Origin: Hypomesus transpacificus
Lineage: Eukaryota > Chordata > Actinopteri > Osmeriformes > Osmeridae
Assembly: GCF_021917145.1 (NCBI RefSeq)
Contig: NC_061066.1
Span: 3,157,891 to 3,221,890, forward strand
Length of the DNA stretch: 64,000 bases
Direction of reading: 5' to 3'
Shown here piece after piece: positions 39,201 to 57,674 of this stretch. Position numbers and translations under genes: made by a program. The notes under the pieces were generated by a model. It worked only from the letters and a program-made list of their open reading frames with translations. It was not told the origin of the DNA and did no database searches. Position 1 is the stretch's first letter, and every line of letters begins with the position of its first letter.

Positions 39201-41387
39201 GAGGAACAAGAAACACCACACACACCAAGATCCATGTTGTCACACAAATGTTGACAGAATAATAAAGAGATGCTGTGAAGCTATGACTGTTATAGTAAGC
39301 AATCACCGGTGGCAGATGGATTCCGCCCGCTGTAAGCCCTTAGTATAACATTACTTGGCTCCTGTAATCACACCTAAATCCTGGGATTTAAGAGTGGAAA
39401 CAATTGTGAGAGACTAGAAGTCAGGGGGACTCTGGAAAATCAGATGACATTTTGTTTTAACTGGCAGTTTAGAGGATGCATTTGGGTGGTGGGAGTTTGA
39501 GTATGATAGTACAGACCAGGCCTGGGTCCTTCATACGTTGGTCTGCTGTTTCAAAGCCTTGCATGACCAAAAAAGGAGAAGGGTTGGGAAACAAGCTTTT
39601 GTGTAACCATGGAGTTTTCTGATCATGAGTCTTAATAGCCCAATCAATGACACTGAAGTCGTGTTACTGTAAAAGTAACCACTGGAATCAAATATTGTCA
39701 GTTGTCATCATCTCTGTGTAATGTATCATGGGTACATGGGGAGTTTTGAAGCGTGTCTTACTTCTACGTTCTCTGTAACACACATGTACACTCAGGATGG
39801 CCATACTCTGTTTAGCCTGAGGACAACTCTCTCTGTATCACCAGCTCCTGTAACAGATTCCACACCATGATTGACGGTAATCGCTTGGTGTCAATGGAAA
39901 TGAATGGGGCAGCTCTGGAGTGTCGTATTTGAAACGTTGCAGGGCTAATATTACCTAACACATAATAGCAGTCGGGAAAGAAAGCAGGTGAAAACCCAAA
40001 GAGAGCGAGTCAGCTGCCTCAGGAGAAGAATTCTTGAACTTTTGGGGGGGGGGGGGGGGGGGGGGGGTTCCTTCAAAGACAGCAGTGACTGGCAGTTCAA
40101 TTTGGGGTTTTAGATATCTTGAATGATAAATATACATATCTTATGGCTCATATTAACTTCAAATGGAACTAAAGTGTAATTCCCACCACAGTTCTATTTT
40201 GAAGTATGTGTGGACGAGAGTGTGTCCGTCATGATCTATTACCGTCTGCAGGATACATGTATTTTAGCCCGAGGAATGAAAAGGAAAAGGAAGAGGTATG
40301 GGGAAGCACTTAACTGGTCGGTAGAGACATCCTCACACTTGCTCAAAAGAGGCTCAGCAACCACAGCAGACTGGGACGTGACATCGCACACACACACACA
40401 CACATTTTACACGTTGCAAAATGGATTCTGTATCTTTACCCAGGCGATACAGCCTGTTGCCATGTTTCATACTGTACACGTTGACACAACTTTACGACAC
40501 GACACATTCTCTCTCTCTCGTCTGCCAAGTCCTCCCCCCCTAACCCTTCTCTCCAGAGCAGAGGTTAGTATACGTGCAGTCTCACACATAGACTCCCCCC
40601 CCCCCCTCCCCCAATATATTATCTCACTCTGAATGAAAATCCAGACGGATTGGCATGGTTATTTGGCAATTCAAGGCAAGATCTTAACACATCATCATCC
40701 TGATTAAACACTATGTATTTCACTGTGTATTTGAATTTATCATCACAATAGAGCATGCACAAATGACACAGTAGATCCGTATTCTGTCCCACTATACTGT
40801 TTGACATGAAGACAAGGAGAAACATCATTTTTGTCCATGCAGGATTTACAGTGCTGGGTTTACATGATGGCATATTTCTTTAAAAACAATTAAATCACAA
40901 ATGGTTTACCCTAACCATGACACAATGAGTCAGCTTGATTGAAAAAAAAAACAATTTATCCAATAAAAGAAAGTGGTGCAAGAGCCATGCACAGTACACA
41001 CACACAAACACACACACACACACACACAGCCAAGAACACATGACCTTAACTCGAGATTACCCCACATGGTGATCCAAACCGGCTAAAACAGAAACACACT
41101 TCACGTCACAGCAAATGGAACGTACAGTAGGCTGTTGCTCAAGAAACCCTTTCATTCAGATCCTCTGAGACTCTACCCACTTCACCTTGTCTCACAGGTG
41201 CTCAGGGTGCCCTCTTCTGGCCAACATAAAAACTACAAGAATCAAGTGATAATTCTAATTGTAGATTGTGATCCACTGAATTTCATAGAACAAGCTAGTC
41301 ATTAATACATAAAAATATGAATTTAATAAGAATTGTTATGTATACACATCACTATGTCAATAAATATTCAACAACTAAACTTCCCTC
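36221..41387. other. Intergenic region between adm2 and ttc41
   Basis: About 5 kb between two converging genes. It holds CA runs (38372-38393, 40387-40404, 40998-41028), a 24 bp G run (40044-40067) and low-complexity purine tracts near 37780-37975. The ORFs here follow the composition bias. I found no sign of miox or lmf2, which follow ADM2 in human. Confidence 0.6.
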
Positions 41388-44300
41388 CTAAAACTTTTGA
41401 TCTGTTCTCTTCCGTGACCCGCAGAGGGGCAGGGCCAGAATCTGTCTTCTGAGCATTGGGGCATATCTGAGCCTCAATACTGGAGGACCAATCTGTGTGC
41501 TGAGAGCAGTCACCATCTGGTCCTCCAGTAGGTACCGCCCTGGCAGGTGGCACCAGCCTGCCCGCTGCGGAACCCTGGTTCTGTCAGCAGAACGTGAGCT
41601 CGAACTTGGCGCAGTTTTGGGCCTGGGTGTTAGGTTACTGATGTCACTCTTTGGGCCAAATACAGTGGTCTGAACAGCTGACCAGGGGGCCATCTGGCTC
41701 AACCCTGCTCTCTGATTGGGGTTCTTTACTGATTCTGGGTCTAGGTTTGATTGAGTGACACTCCAGCCTGACTGGGGCCTTGTCCTGGAGGGGGCAAGAG
41801 GGGTGTGTGATGGGCCCCTGTGGGACACTGTGCTGGCTGTGCAGGGTCGGCCTCCACTCAGCCTCCTGTGTGACGGAGGTCTGGACATGGGGTCACAGGA
41901 CGCCACAGTCTGCCTGAACGCTCGGGTCAAAATCCTAGGAGGACGTTTGAGGCATGAACTGATGAAAGATTCACACAAACAATTCCGGAAAGCCTGGAAA
42001 TGCCAAGACACAGTTAGGTGTGTTCTTGCTTACTGTTGTATGTCTTTGGTGAGCGTGTGTTCAGGGCCCAGAGAGCGGAGGCTCAGATCCAGGGCTGTCT
42101 GGAACAGCTCCTCGGCCTCCCTCCTCTCTGTCTTACTGGAGCTCTGCCCAAGCATCCTGCCTGTAACAGGACACACACACACACACGCCCATTAACACAC
42201 ACACACATCAGTAAACACGACTACCTTGAGTGGGAAAGTTTGAGGCGCCTGTAGCTTGAACGCGCCAGTTACCAAGTTTGATCAGGGTGAGGGCCAGACT
42301 GCGTCCCTTAGCCTGACCGAGGGGTGCGTCGAGGGGGCGAGGGGGCCTCATTTCCTGGCCTCTCACACGCACTGCGTGTCGATACAACTCCACCGCCTCG
42401 GCCCGCTTCAATCTAAATATTTCCACAGTGTTTGCACAGTTTGCAGAGGGGGTGGAGAGAATCAATTCACAGCAGGTAAACTAGTGAGCACGATCAACAG
42501 AGAGAAGCAATAGACAGTGCGAGACTGGTCTTCTGACCCTGTGTTGTAGCTTACTGCCCAGACGTCTGCCAGGCGTTCCTCCACCTCCGCCACTAGAGGG
42601 TGCTCTCCACCATACCAGCTCCTCCTGATCTCCAGGGCTGCTTGGAGAAGGCTCTCTGCCTCACATGCATTTCGATGATCCAGGCTTATCCTGTTGGGTG
42701 ATTCGCCACCATTGCATGGCACGACCTTCATTTAGTACACCGAATAACATCAAACAAACATCCACACACATAAATCTCTCGAGTTCATCCGAACATTTCC
42801 AGTTCATGGTGGCGTCGTCAATGGTAGGTGGCTAATTAGTGCAGTCTACACACCTGTGCGACGCCTGGAGCATAGAAACCGTAGCCTCAGCGCACGGGTG
42901 AACCAGGCGATGACCTAGGCTGATGATGTCACTCAGAATCCGGGAGGCCTCATCCACACAACCCTCAGCAGACATCAGCTGGCAGAGCGTACAGAGCAGC
43001 TGACCTGTGGGGAGAGTCAATCAAACACATTCAGGCACGGTTTACACCCGTGTCCTGCAATGGATATCTGGTCAGTGTGATGCAGAAGTGAACTGGAGAG
43101 GAACAACTATCCCCAGAGCGTCGTGCTTGTATTTTGGGACGGACGCGAGCGTAGCTTGCCGTGTCCGGGTCTAGACAATGACCTATCCTGACGAGCTTGC
43201 CCTCGGGTTCCTGAGAGCAGGAGGTGGCGAGTGTCTGGACGGTCCTCAGAGCCGAGGTGAAGTGAGTCACGGCCTGTCCGGCCCGGCCCATGGCCACATA
43301 CAGCTCAGCCAAGGTGTGCTGCACGCCCAACAGCAGCCCCGCTCTCTCTGTGTCCTCCTCTCCAGCCTGGGAGAGCACGGCAGAGGAAGAGCCCAGCGTG
43401 AAGGATCAAACTGGCTTCAGAAGAAAAGATGGCCGATCCCCCAAACGGTGCTCCACAATACTTTTACGTTTGAAAGCAATGGGATTACCCAACCAAAACA
43501 CATGGGTTCATTTCATTCAACACGGTAGGGTATGTCAAGGGTCAAATCCGGTCCAATCCCATCGTGTTGGTTAGCAGCGAGATGGTCTGACCTGTGTGAG
43601 AGTGTCCAGGGCCTGCAGCAGGAGACGTTCTGCTTGCTGCTCCCTGCTCAGGCAGAGCAGCAGCTCAGACACAAACACCGCCGCTCTCGCCCTCACTGGT
43701 GACTCACACACCCAGACTGCGTCTGCTGGGAGAACACGGATTAAAGATCACCTGTCACTTCTTTGTAATGAGATTTCGTTTATCGATATTGACCTTTGTC
43801 TAGGTTTTGTGTCTCGGTGACAAAGGCATTGGTGCTCGCTGTTTCTCTCGGTACTGAATCGGCATCTACAGGGGACAAACAAAACTTCACATATCTTAGA
43901 AGTTAACAATAAAAGGAAGTGGAACTTCATACATTGTGGTGAAGCTACCTGTGCGCCTCCCAGGTGAGGGCCCCCATAGATCTATTAAACCAGAGGGAGG
44001 ACCGTGGACTTCATTTCCCAACAGCCTCTGATATGAAGTGTAGGGGTCGTAACCTTTGAGGATCAAGATAGTCCAGGACCTGGCTATGTCTATCCTCAGC
44101 TGAGGACACTGGTTCCAGCTTGAGGACAGTTGTTCTACAGTCCTGGAGAAAGCAAATACATGCTGTTAGTACTGGACAGAGTCACCTACAGTTCTGTATC
44201 CGGATCAAGCGTGAGTCTAGGTTGCGTGTGTCTTGTGTGTTCTGTGTCTTTTAGTGTGTGTCCATGTTCCTACTCGGGGTCTGTGAGGAAGGCATGCAGC

Positions 44301-47288
44301 TGTCCCCAGGCCCCACGTTGCTCCAGGAGCCAGGGCACCTCTTCTAACACCTTTCCCCAGCTGCCCGGCTCCCTGCTCTGCCCCTGGAAGTACTGGGCCA
44401 GGGTGAGCTGGTAGGCCCTCCTGGGGCCTCTCCTGGGGGGGATCTCTGCATAACAAAACACAGAGATAAGCTGAAGGGGAACAAATCAAAAAGGTTAACT
44501 ATTGAGGCAGACTATTTCAGCTTTAACTGAGGTAATGCCACCTAAATCGCCGAATCGTCCAAATATCAACCACAGGCTTCTAGCTGTTTACTCACTCATC
44601 AGCAGGAGGTCCATGGCCTGGGTCAGTGACTGGTGTGTGAAGCTCAGCGCCCCGCTGGGTTTTTCCTGAATCCACAGCATGGTAGCTGAACGAAAGCGGG
44701 CCCACTCCAGAGGCTGTGGCACCTTTTGACCCAGAACCTCCAGCAAGGCCCAGAGCTGCCCCTCTGTCAGGCCAGAGCGGGAGAGGTGGACCAGGCAGAG
44801 AGAGTCCCACACCCAGCCCCTCAGCTCTAGAAAGACGGATAAACTCATTGGTTAAAAAGTAGGCCTAATCATAAAGCTATCTGTCCTTGCTGGACTTGGG
44901 CACAAGAGGTCACATATTTTGATACCTGGACATATTTGTCCTTGCCATGTAACAACCTACAGAAGATGCTCCTACCTGTTTCAGAGACCAGAGCAAGAGG
45001 TTTAGTCTGTTCGGCCATGCTCGGTGTTCCCTCATACACCCCATCCCCGTAGTCACGTGACCAGCGCTGGACCACCCTCACCCACAGCTCGGCCACTGAG
45101 TCCACCTCCGTATAGCCCTCCATCAGCCCCTCCACCTCCCGAGCTCCCCTCAGAACACCACAGGTCTGCAGCTCTCCAGCCACCAGAGCCAGGTACAGGG
45201 GCAGGCAGCCTAGCCTCCCCCTCAGGAGGTCCTGCAGCAGGGGGGCAGGGGGCGCCAGGCTGGGCAGGGTGAGGTGGTGGAGCAGCAGGCGGCGGCGGGC
45301 CCCGGGGTCAGACAGGCCGGGGCAGGTCAGGGCGTGGACGTCGGGGCGCAGGGTCAGGCTCTTGTAGGTGAGGTCCGTGGAAGTGGTGGTGAGGATCAGC
45401 TTACACTGGGGGGGCAGAGGGCTTGGGAGCCAGCTCAACTCTTTCACCTGGAACAAATACAGACATTGAGATGAAGAAACAGTACTGAACCACAAATCAC
45501 TGACATTTATATTTCCACAAAGACACAGCATCTTCAACATTATCTTCAACAAGAGCTAAAAAGGCAGATATGTGCTATCCATTCTATTTCTGTCATTAAT
45601 AAACTGATGCACTGCAGTACCTCCTGCATTGACAAGCCCAGGGTTCCATTCAGACGGTCGAGTCCATCCAGAACCAGAATGCAGGGTCGCAGGGCAGCAG
45701 CAGCAAGGAAAGCCTGGACCACAACATGGAGCGGTCTGGGCCTGACCAGGTCTGACAGCCCTTCATTCCATTCAGGCTTGCTCCCTACACACAGCAAGAA
45801 AACACAAAGGTAGTTGTTAGAATGAGGTCAGACACTGCATTTGTATTTGTGCTGCATAAGGCAGAGCATTTTTCGTACAAGAATCAGGGTAGCCGACACT
45901 TTAACGTCGATTGTGGTTCGCTTGTGGGAGATAAACTCATCTAACCTGAGACAGAGGGAAAGGTTACACTTCTGTTTACCGTAACAGGCCTGGTGTAGAG
46001 CCACAGTGAACTGCCTCAGCACAGATCCAATATCCACACTGGAGTTGCTGATTCCACAAAAGTAAGGGATCACTAGGATCCCAGGGTGGGTCTTTCGGAG
46101 CTCCTGGATCCACCAGGCAACCAGCGAAGTCTTCCCACAACCCCTCTCACCACAGAGAAGGACCATGGATCTCTCTGAATCCCAGCTGTTAGGAAGACTG
46201 AGCCAGTGAAGAAGTCAAGAGGTCACGTTAGGAAAACCATCACAACCATAGCTTTTGACTCATTCAAAACCATTTTAAGATTGGCATTCTCACCTTGTTG
46301 TTCGGAGCGCTGACTTCCTTGGTAGAAATCTGTCACTCTGAGATGTGTTTTGGGTGAGACAGTGAGTGAATGTGTTGAGTGCCTCTAACACTGCTGTAGT
46401 CTGGCTGGAGGGAACAAACCAGTGGCACAGATAATGGATGAATCCTTCATGGTAATACCTCTCCAGGGAGTCCCGGTGGCCTAGAGCCGGAGACTGATCC
46501 AGCAGGGCCCCACAGAGCTGCTCGATCGGGCCCTTCCAGTCCCTCATCACCAGGACCCCCAGCTCCTCCAGGGTCTGGAAGAACCTCACCGGATGGAGGC
46601 TGGCCACGATGCGGTTCTTCAGGGCTCGGACCCTGCACCTCTCATGTTCTCTCTTCTCGGAGAACGCACTCAGCAAAGACCTCCTCCGTTCCTCATGCTC
46701 GTCCTTCCCCTCATACATCTCCCCCAGGACAGAGTAGTCCCTGAAGTAGAAGAAACATCGTCTTGGGTCTCCCATTAGGGCCGCCTGGGTGACTTGCAGC
46801 TCTGTCACCGAGCTGGTCGGGTTCTTTCCCGTGAGGATCCAGGGATAGCCTCCCTCCGCAGCCACACACAGGTTCCGATCCAGCCCAGAGAGGACCTCTC
46901 GTGCAGGGCCAGGGGCTGGAAGCGGGGGGGAGTCCTCTCGCCTGGACGGCCCATATTGATGACCCAGGAGACAGATGAAGGAGGAGGAGTGTGTGATGAT
47001 GTCCAGGCTGACCTTCAGCTGCTGGGAGGAGAGGGGAGGCCTATGGATGGCAGGGTCGTAGGACCTGCGGTCGGCCTGATCATTATCCCATTGAACATCC
47101 ACAGGAGTGAAGCAGGTGCCTCTGGCCTGGCAAAGGGCATTAAGCTGGGGGAACACCTTGTTTTTCAAGTAGAGCAACTCCTTCTGGAGGTCTTCTGGGA
47201 CGGAGCACAGCACAGGCTTCAGAGGGGCTGTGCATGGTGGGGCTTTGGGGTAGGATCCTCCCCTGACACCTCCCTTCTGAGGGTTCAT
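41388..47288 (-). CDS. ttc41: Tetratricopeptide repeat protein 41 (NACHT + TPR)
   Basis: Coding exons in transcript order: 46294-47288, 45980-46197, 45621-45784, 44976-45447, 44596-44826, 44274-44445, 43949-44142, 43794-43865, 43592-43725, 43183-43366, 42854-43004, 42555-42690, 42225-42405 (acceptor uncertain), 42034-42160, 41388-41958. Together they give 1333 residues without internal stops. Residues about 35-115 resemble the DUF4062-like module that precedes NACHT in such proteins (SFICLLGHQYGPSR). A P-loop GERGCGKT (348-355) and a Walker B-like CILVLDGLDRL (439-449) mark the NACHT ATPase. Helical repeats follow, including TPR motifs such as HTLAELYVAMGRAGQAVTHF and AEAVELYRHAV, and a Ser/Pro-rich tail ending RTDQKF. 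Molecular function is poorly known. The position next to hsp90b1 matches the human TTC41P locus. In human it is a pseudogene; here it looks intact. Confidence 0.88.
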
Positions 47289-48222
47289 CTCAAGCCTCTG
47301 GAACTCTCACCAGCTGGGTCCTACAAAGCCCTTGGTAAAACTATGAATGATTGTTGAAGCCTCATTGAATAATTATTTACTGGATGTGTGTTAATGCATT
47401 TCCATTTCTCTTTCTATTGTTTCTGTTGGAGATATACACACACAGTCACACACATAGTCACACACAAAGAAACAAACAAACAAAAACAAAAGCAGATATA
47501 CATACCTCTGACGGTGTGTCCTGTGTAGCCTAGTGAGAGGACTGCCTGTTTGGCATAACTCACAAATGTGAGGATGACGATCTGGTAAACAATCTGTCAA
47601 CAATGTATGTTTAAATAAATCTGATGTTGTTTTTTAGACCAACCTACATTTCTCCTAGACTAGAACTGCAATTGACGCTGTATCACTGATGTTAAAAACT
47701 AGCTGACACCCAAACAATCTGTGCCTTGCATACCATAGTAACAGTGGTTGTTAAGGTCAACGCATGGCTCAACCTAAAGCGTTCCCAGGATGTTTGAATA
47801 CAACAGCCATAATCTGAATGCTTTATTTATAAAGTAACTTTACACATGTTTCCATTCACCGTACACATAAGTCGGGCAATGCAAATTTAGTAACAATACG
47901 CTTCAATAATACGATGACAATTCATCACTGTTGTTCGTCGTATTCTTCGGCCAATGGTGACTAGACACGCTTTGGACGAGTAAAATTAGACATGTAATGT
48001 TGCGATTGGACGTTCGTGAATGCAAGAATATCTGCTATTGGTCTAGAGTTGTGCGTGGGGAACAGAGATAGGCTCCCAACAGGAATCCGCCTCCCACGTA
48101 AATGGGACGTGATAAAGACAGTCACCTTTTCCCGTCACCGAGCAGTTCAACTGCTTACCGGGTAGTTGGTGTGTTAAACGGGACAAAACCAAAACATCCT
48201 ATAAATTACATTCTCTATAAAA
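47289..48222. promoter_or_regulatory. Shared ttc41/hsp90b1 head-to-head promoter region
   Basis: Only 934 bases separate the two start codons. CCAATGGTGACTAGACACG at 47951-47969 is CCAAT, nine bases, then ACACG: one mismatch from the ER stress response element CCAAT-N9-CCACG. ATTGG (reverse CCAAT) occurs at 48006-48010 and again near 48038. GACGTGA near 48107 resembles an ATF6/XBP1 core. This matches the known unfolded-protein-response control of GRP94, but no site is perfect. Confidence 0.55.
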
Positions 48223-54452
<6,230 letters not shown>

Positions 54453-54870
54453 GGCAGCAAGGGGAAGACGGGTGAAGGATGGGGGGCATATATTTAAGGA
54501 GATGTCGATCTCTCTGCTACAGATGCGGGTGATGGGGGCTAGGATGGACAGGTTTTTTAAGGGATTTCTTGTGTTTTCAGTTGGTGTTTCATGCCAAAAC
54601 GCTATATGTCAGGAGGACATTTGGTCCACAGACTCATAGACTTTTAAGATCTTCCTAGTAAAGGAGAATATCTTTGTCATTGATAATTGTATGAGGTACA
54701 TCATGTAAATTAAACATTTTCATTGAGTTTGTATTTTTGTCAAGCAGGATATAGCGTTTTGAATGAGACATTTTACTTGTTGCTCATGACTGTAAATTGT
54801 TAATATTTAACTGACCGGTTATGGAGTGTTGACTTCCTGTCACGAGAACAATTAAATGTTTCCGGAAAAG
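54453..54870 (+). other. hsp90b1: hsp90b1 3' UTR and poly(A) signals
   Basis: ATTAAA at 54851-54856 is the likely poly(A) signal; an earlier ATTAAA is near 54709. The UTR ends within about 50 bases of the expected end of the converging glt8d2 transcript. Confidence 0.55.
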
Positions 54871-54915
54871 GAACCTTGGTCTGATTGGTCTTCTTTTAGG
54901 AGTTGAATTCCACTT

Positions 54916-54921
54916 TTTATT
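54916..54921 (-). terminator. glt8d2: Likely glt8d2 poly(A) signal
   Basis: TTTATT on the plus strand reads AATAAA on the minus strand, 350 bases past the glt8d2 stop codon. Cleavage 10-30 bases further on would fall near 54890-54905. Confidence 0.5.
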
Positions 54922-55270
54922 CAAAACAGATCCTTAAAAGGTAACACATTAAACACAATAATGGATTGTGTAACGAAAAACATCAATACACACATCAATG
55001 TCATCTTACTATTCATTTCAATTCGAGCCAAGAGTAGGCATTGCATTTTGTAGAGAATGATAATACTGTTTTGATCAACAACAACAACAAAAAGCAGAAT
55101 ACAACAACATTCTTATCAAACAATATTCAAACAGCAAACATTTGGTTTCAGGATGACGCCACATGACCAGCTACTGTCCTTACACAGCCTCATAACACCA
55201 CTCAGCAGGTCCTGGAAAGCCAGACACGTCACAAACGCCTGGTCCTAATGTCTTCTACAGCCATGGTGTG

Positions 55271-57591
55271 TCACTTGGGCCGGATCAAAGAGAACCTGCC
55301 ATTGGGGTCAGGGATGAACCACTTCTCCCACAGGTCCAGGTGGACGCAGGGATAGTCCCAAGGTTTGAAGCGGCCATTCCAATGCAGCAAGTGCGCCTCT
55401 TGGAGGAAGGTCTCCGAATATCTGGCATCAGGACTCCAGCCTGTATGAATGACAAACCCCAGAGTTTAGAGGAAGAGTTTTTTCGCCAAACCTGTCGTTC
55501 ATTTGATTGGGGGTCTGGAGCCCTGTGTGAGATGGTGCAGATGTGACGGCAGCCTCACCCAGGTGTCTCACGTGCCACAGTGGGTCTATGATCGTGTACT
55601 TGTCATGGAACACAATCAACATGGGCGGAGTGGCCACGCCCCCTGCCATGGCACTGCTGTAGAGGTTCTCCCTAGAGGACGAAGGGAACCAAAAGAAAAG
55701 AGGGTGGTATCATTTCAATTTTAAGAATAGCGTTGAATGGAACACACAACTCACTTGAAGTTCTCCAGCATCCATTTCTCCAGCTGTTTGGTGATTTTCT
55801 GCTTCTTCCATTCCCCCATGTCAGCAACAAACACTCCGGGGTTGAAGGAGCAGTCACTTGGATTGATTCCCAGATCTCTCACCACCTGTTTTCTATAGTC
55901 CAGAAATCCCATGTATGTTGTCTGGGAGACAGGCTCAAATGAGAAAGGATTGCGTTTAAATTATTTCACTTTAAGATGCATGCAGCAAAGCAAAGACTCT
56001 TGATAAGCAACTGTCAGATGGCTTCCTGTAGTTCAAACAGACAGCAGCTGATCAAAGTCCTACTCAGGTCACCCTGAGTAAATACTGCCCTCTAGCAGCC
56101 AGTGTCTTCACTCACCTGCATGCCCACACTGCGCACAATCTCGTGTGTGGAGGGCAGGTCACAGTCTGTGGCGAAGGCTGCAGCATGGCCTGGCGCCAAC
56201 TTGGTTCGGTACAGCTCCTGGATGTCACCTGGACCCGGTTGGAGAAGCGAGGTAATAGTCATTAGATAGAAAATGTAATAAAAAGCTCGGAATCAACAAG
56301 GTTTATTACTTCGCTCTTTTCTTTCCCCCTCCATTTCTACTTCACACATGAAGGATTCACACCTTGTACAATTACGTCATCATCCAGGTAGATGATTCTT
56401 TTATGGTTGATATCAAGCATGGGTAGGTAAAAGCGCACAAAGTTAAGCTGCAAATAAATTGACAGAGAGGTTACTTCAATCCAGGATGTCCACATAGCAG
56501 TTAGGTGTGTACACATGCTTGGTGTGTGCGTGTGTGTGTGTGTGTGTAGTACAACACATACTCACTGGATGCAACAAGTCAGGCCGGGAGGAGTCTGGTT
56601 TCACCTTTCCTTTCAGTACCATAGGGTTGAACTCCAGAATTTTATACTTGATTCCCTTCAGCTTGGTCTTCTCTATGTACTGTCTATGGGACACACACAA
56701 AGACGACCAAAGGCTAGGATGTTCACCACACCATCAAATGTGTGAAGTGTATAATTTTGACTTTAACTCAGAACTTGGATTGCTGCAAAAGGAGGGAAGA
56801 ATTTTGCGGACGCAACAAACCGTGTTAGCTTCACAGCCTCACGAAGAGTGACAATATAGAATAACACGCTGGCGTCTGTGTTGCTATGGATACTGTTGAT
56901 GGTAGCCATGGTTCCCCCTATGCGCTCCTCAGATGCACAGATGACCACTGGTATGATGTTTGAGGGCTTCTCCAGTGCAATATCATGTTCAGGTCCAGGA
57001 TCCCTTTTAATTTCTGTATAGGATCCTAGATGCACATAGGACTGGTTTGGTCATGAACAACCACTTCAAATGTATTATCAAACTGAAAATATAACAGTAT
57101 AAATATAACAGAAATGTAACAGTATTAAAGGCAATGCCTTTAGTCACGGATAGCTTAAACTTCAAGGTCTAATTCAGATAGTCTTGGTTTGCACTGGCGC
57201 CCTCGGGTGAGCGTCTTGTTGCAGTGAGGCCTGTTCTCACCTGTTCTCACAGGAGGGGCATTGACATACCTATGTGTTTAGGCCGATGTGACGCTCTGAA
57301 CAGTTTACTGTGGAGGATGAGACACACCATCAGAACCAGCAGCGTCAGGAGGATGCGGTTGACTGGAACAAAGCAGAAAGACAAGGGCAACATTCAGAAA
57401 GGTATACTTCTCTAACGCTAACGTGAATATCTTGCACAGTTTGTGATACTTTGCAGAGTGCTTGCCCTATAACAAAAGTACATGTTTAGCAACACAGCTA
57501 ACACTGTCATATCTTTCAAGGAGAAAATGAGTCACACATTGTCACAGGGGCCTGGGTTTCAATTCAACCCGTGTCATTTCCTGCATGTCCT

Positions 57592-57639
<48 letters not shown>

Positions 57640-57641
57640 TC

Positions 57642-57674
<33 letters not shown>

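Noticed and set aside
41943..42011. Extending the last ttc41 exon to the acceptor at 42003 (TTTCCAG)
   Set aside because: It breaks the frame from the preceding exon; the AG at 41959-41960 (CATCAG) keeps it.
46593..47357. Plus-strand ORFs opposite the first ttc41 exon
   Set aside because: Shadows of the real coding exon on the minus strand, which has the conserved protein and phase-consistent joins.
48199..48212. TATAAA-like words just before the hsp90b1 ATG
   Set aside because: They lie within 25 bases of the start codon, leaving no room for a leader, so they are unlikely to be the core promoter.
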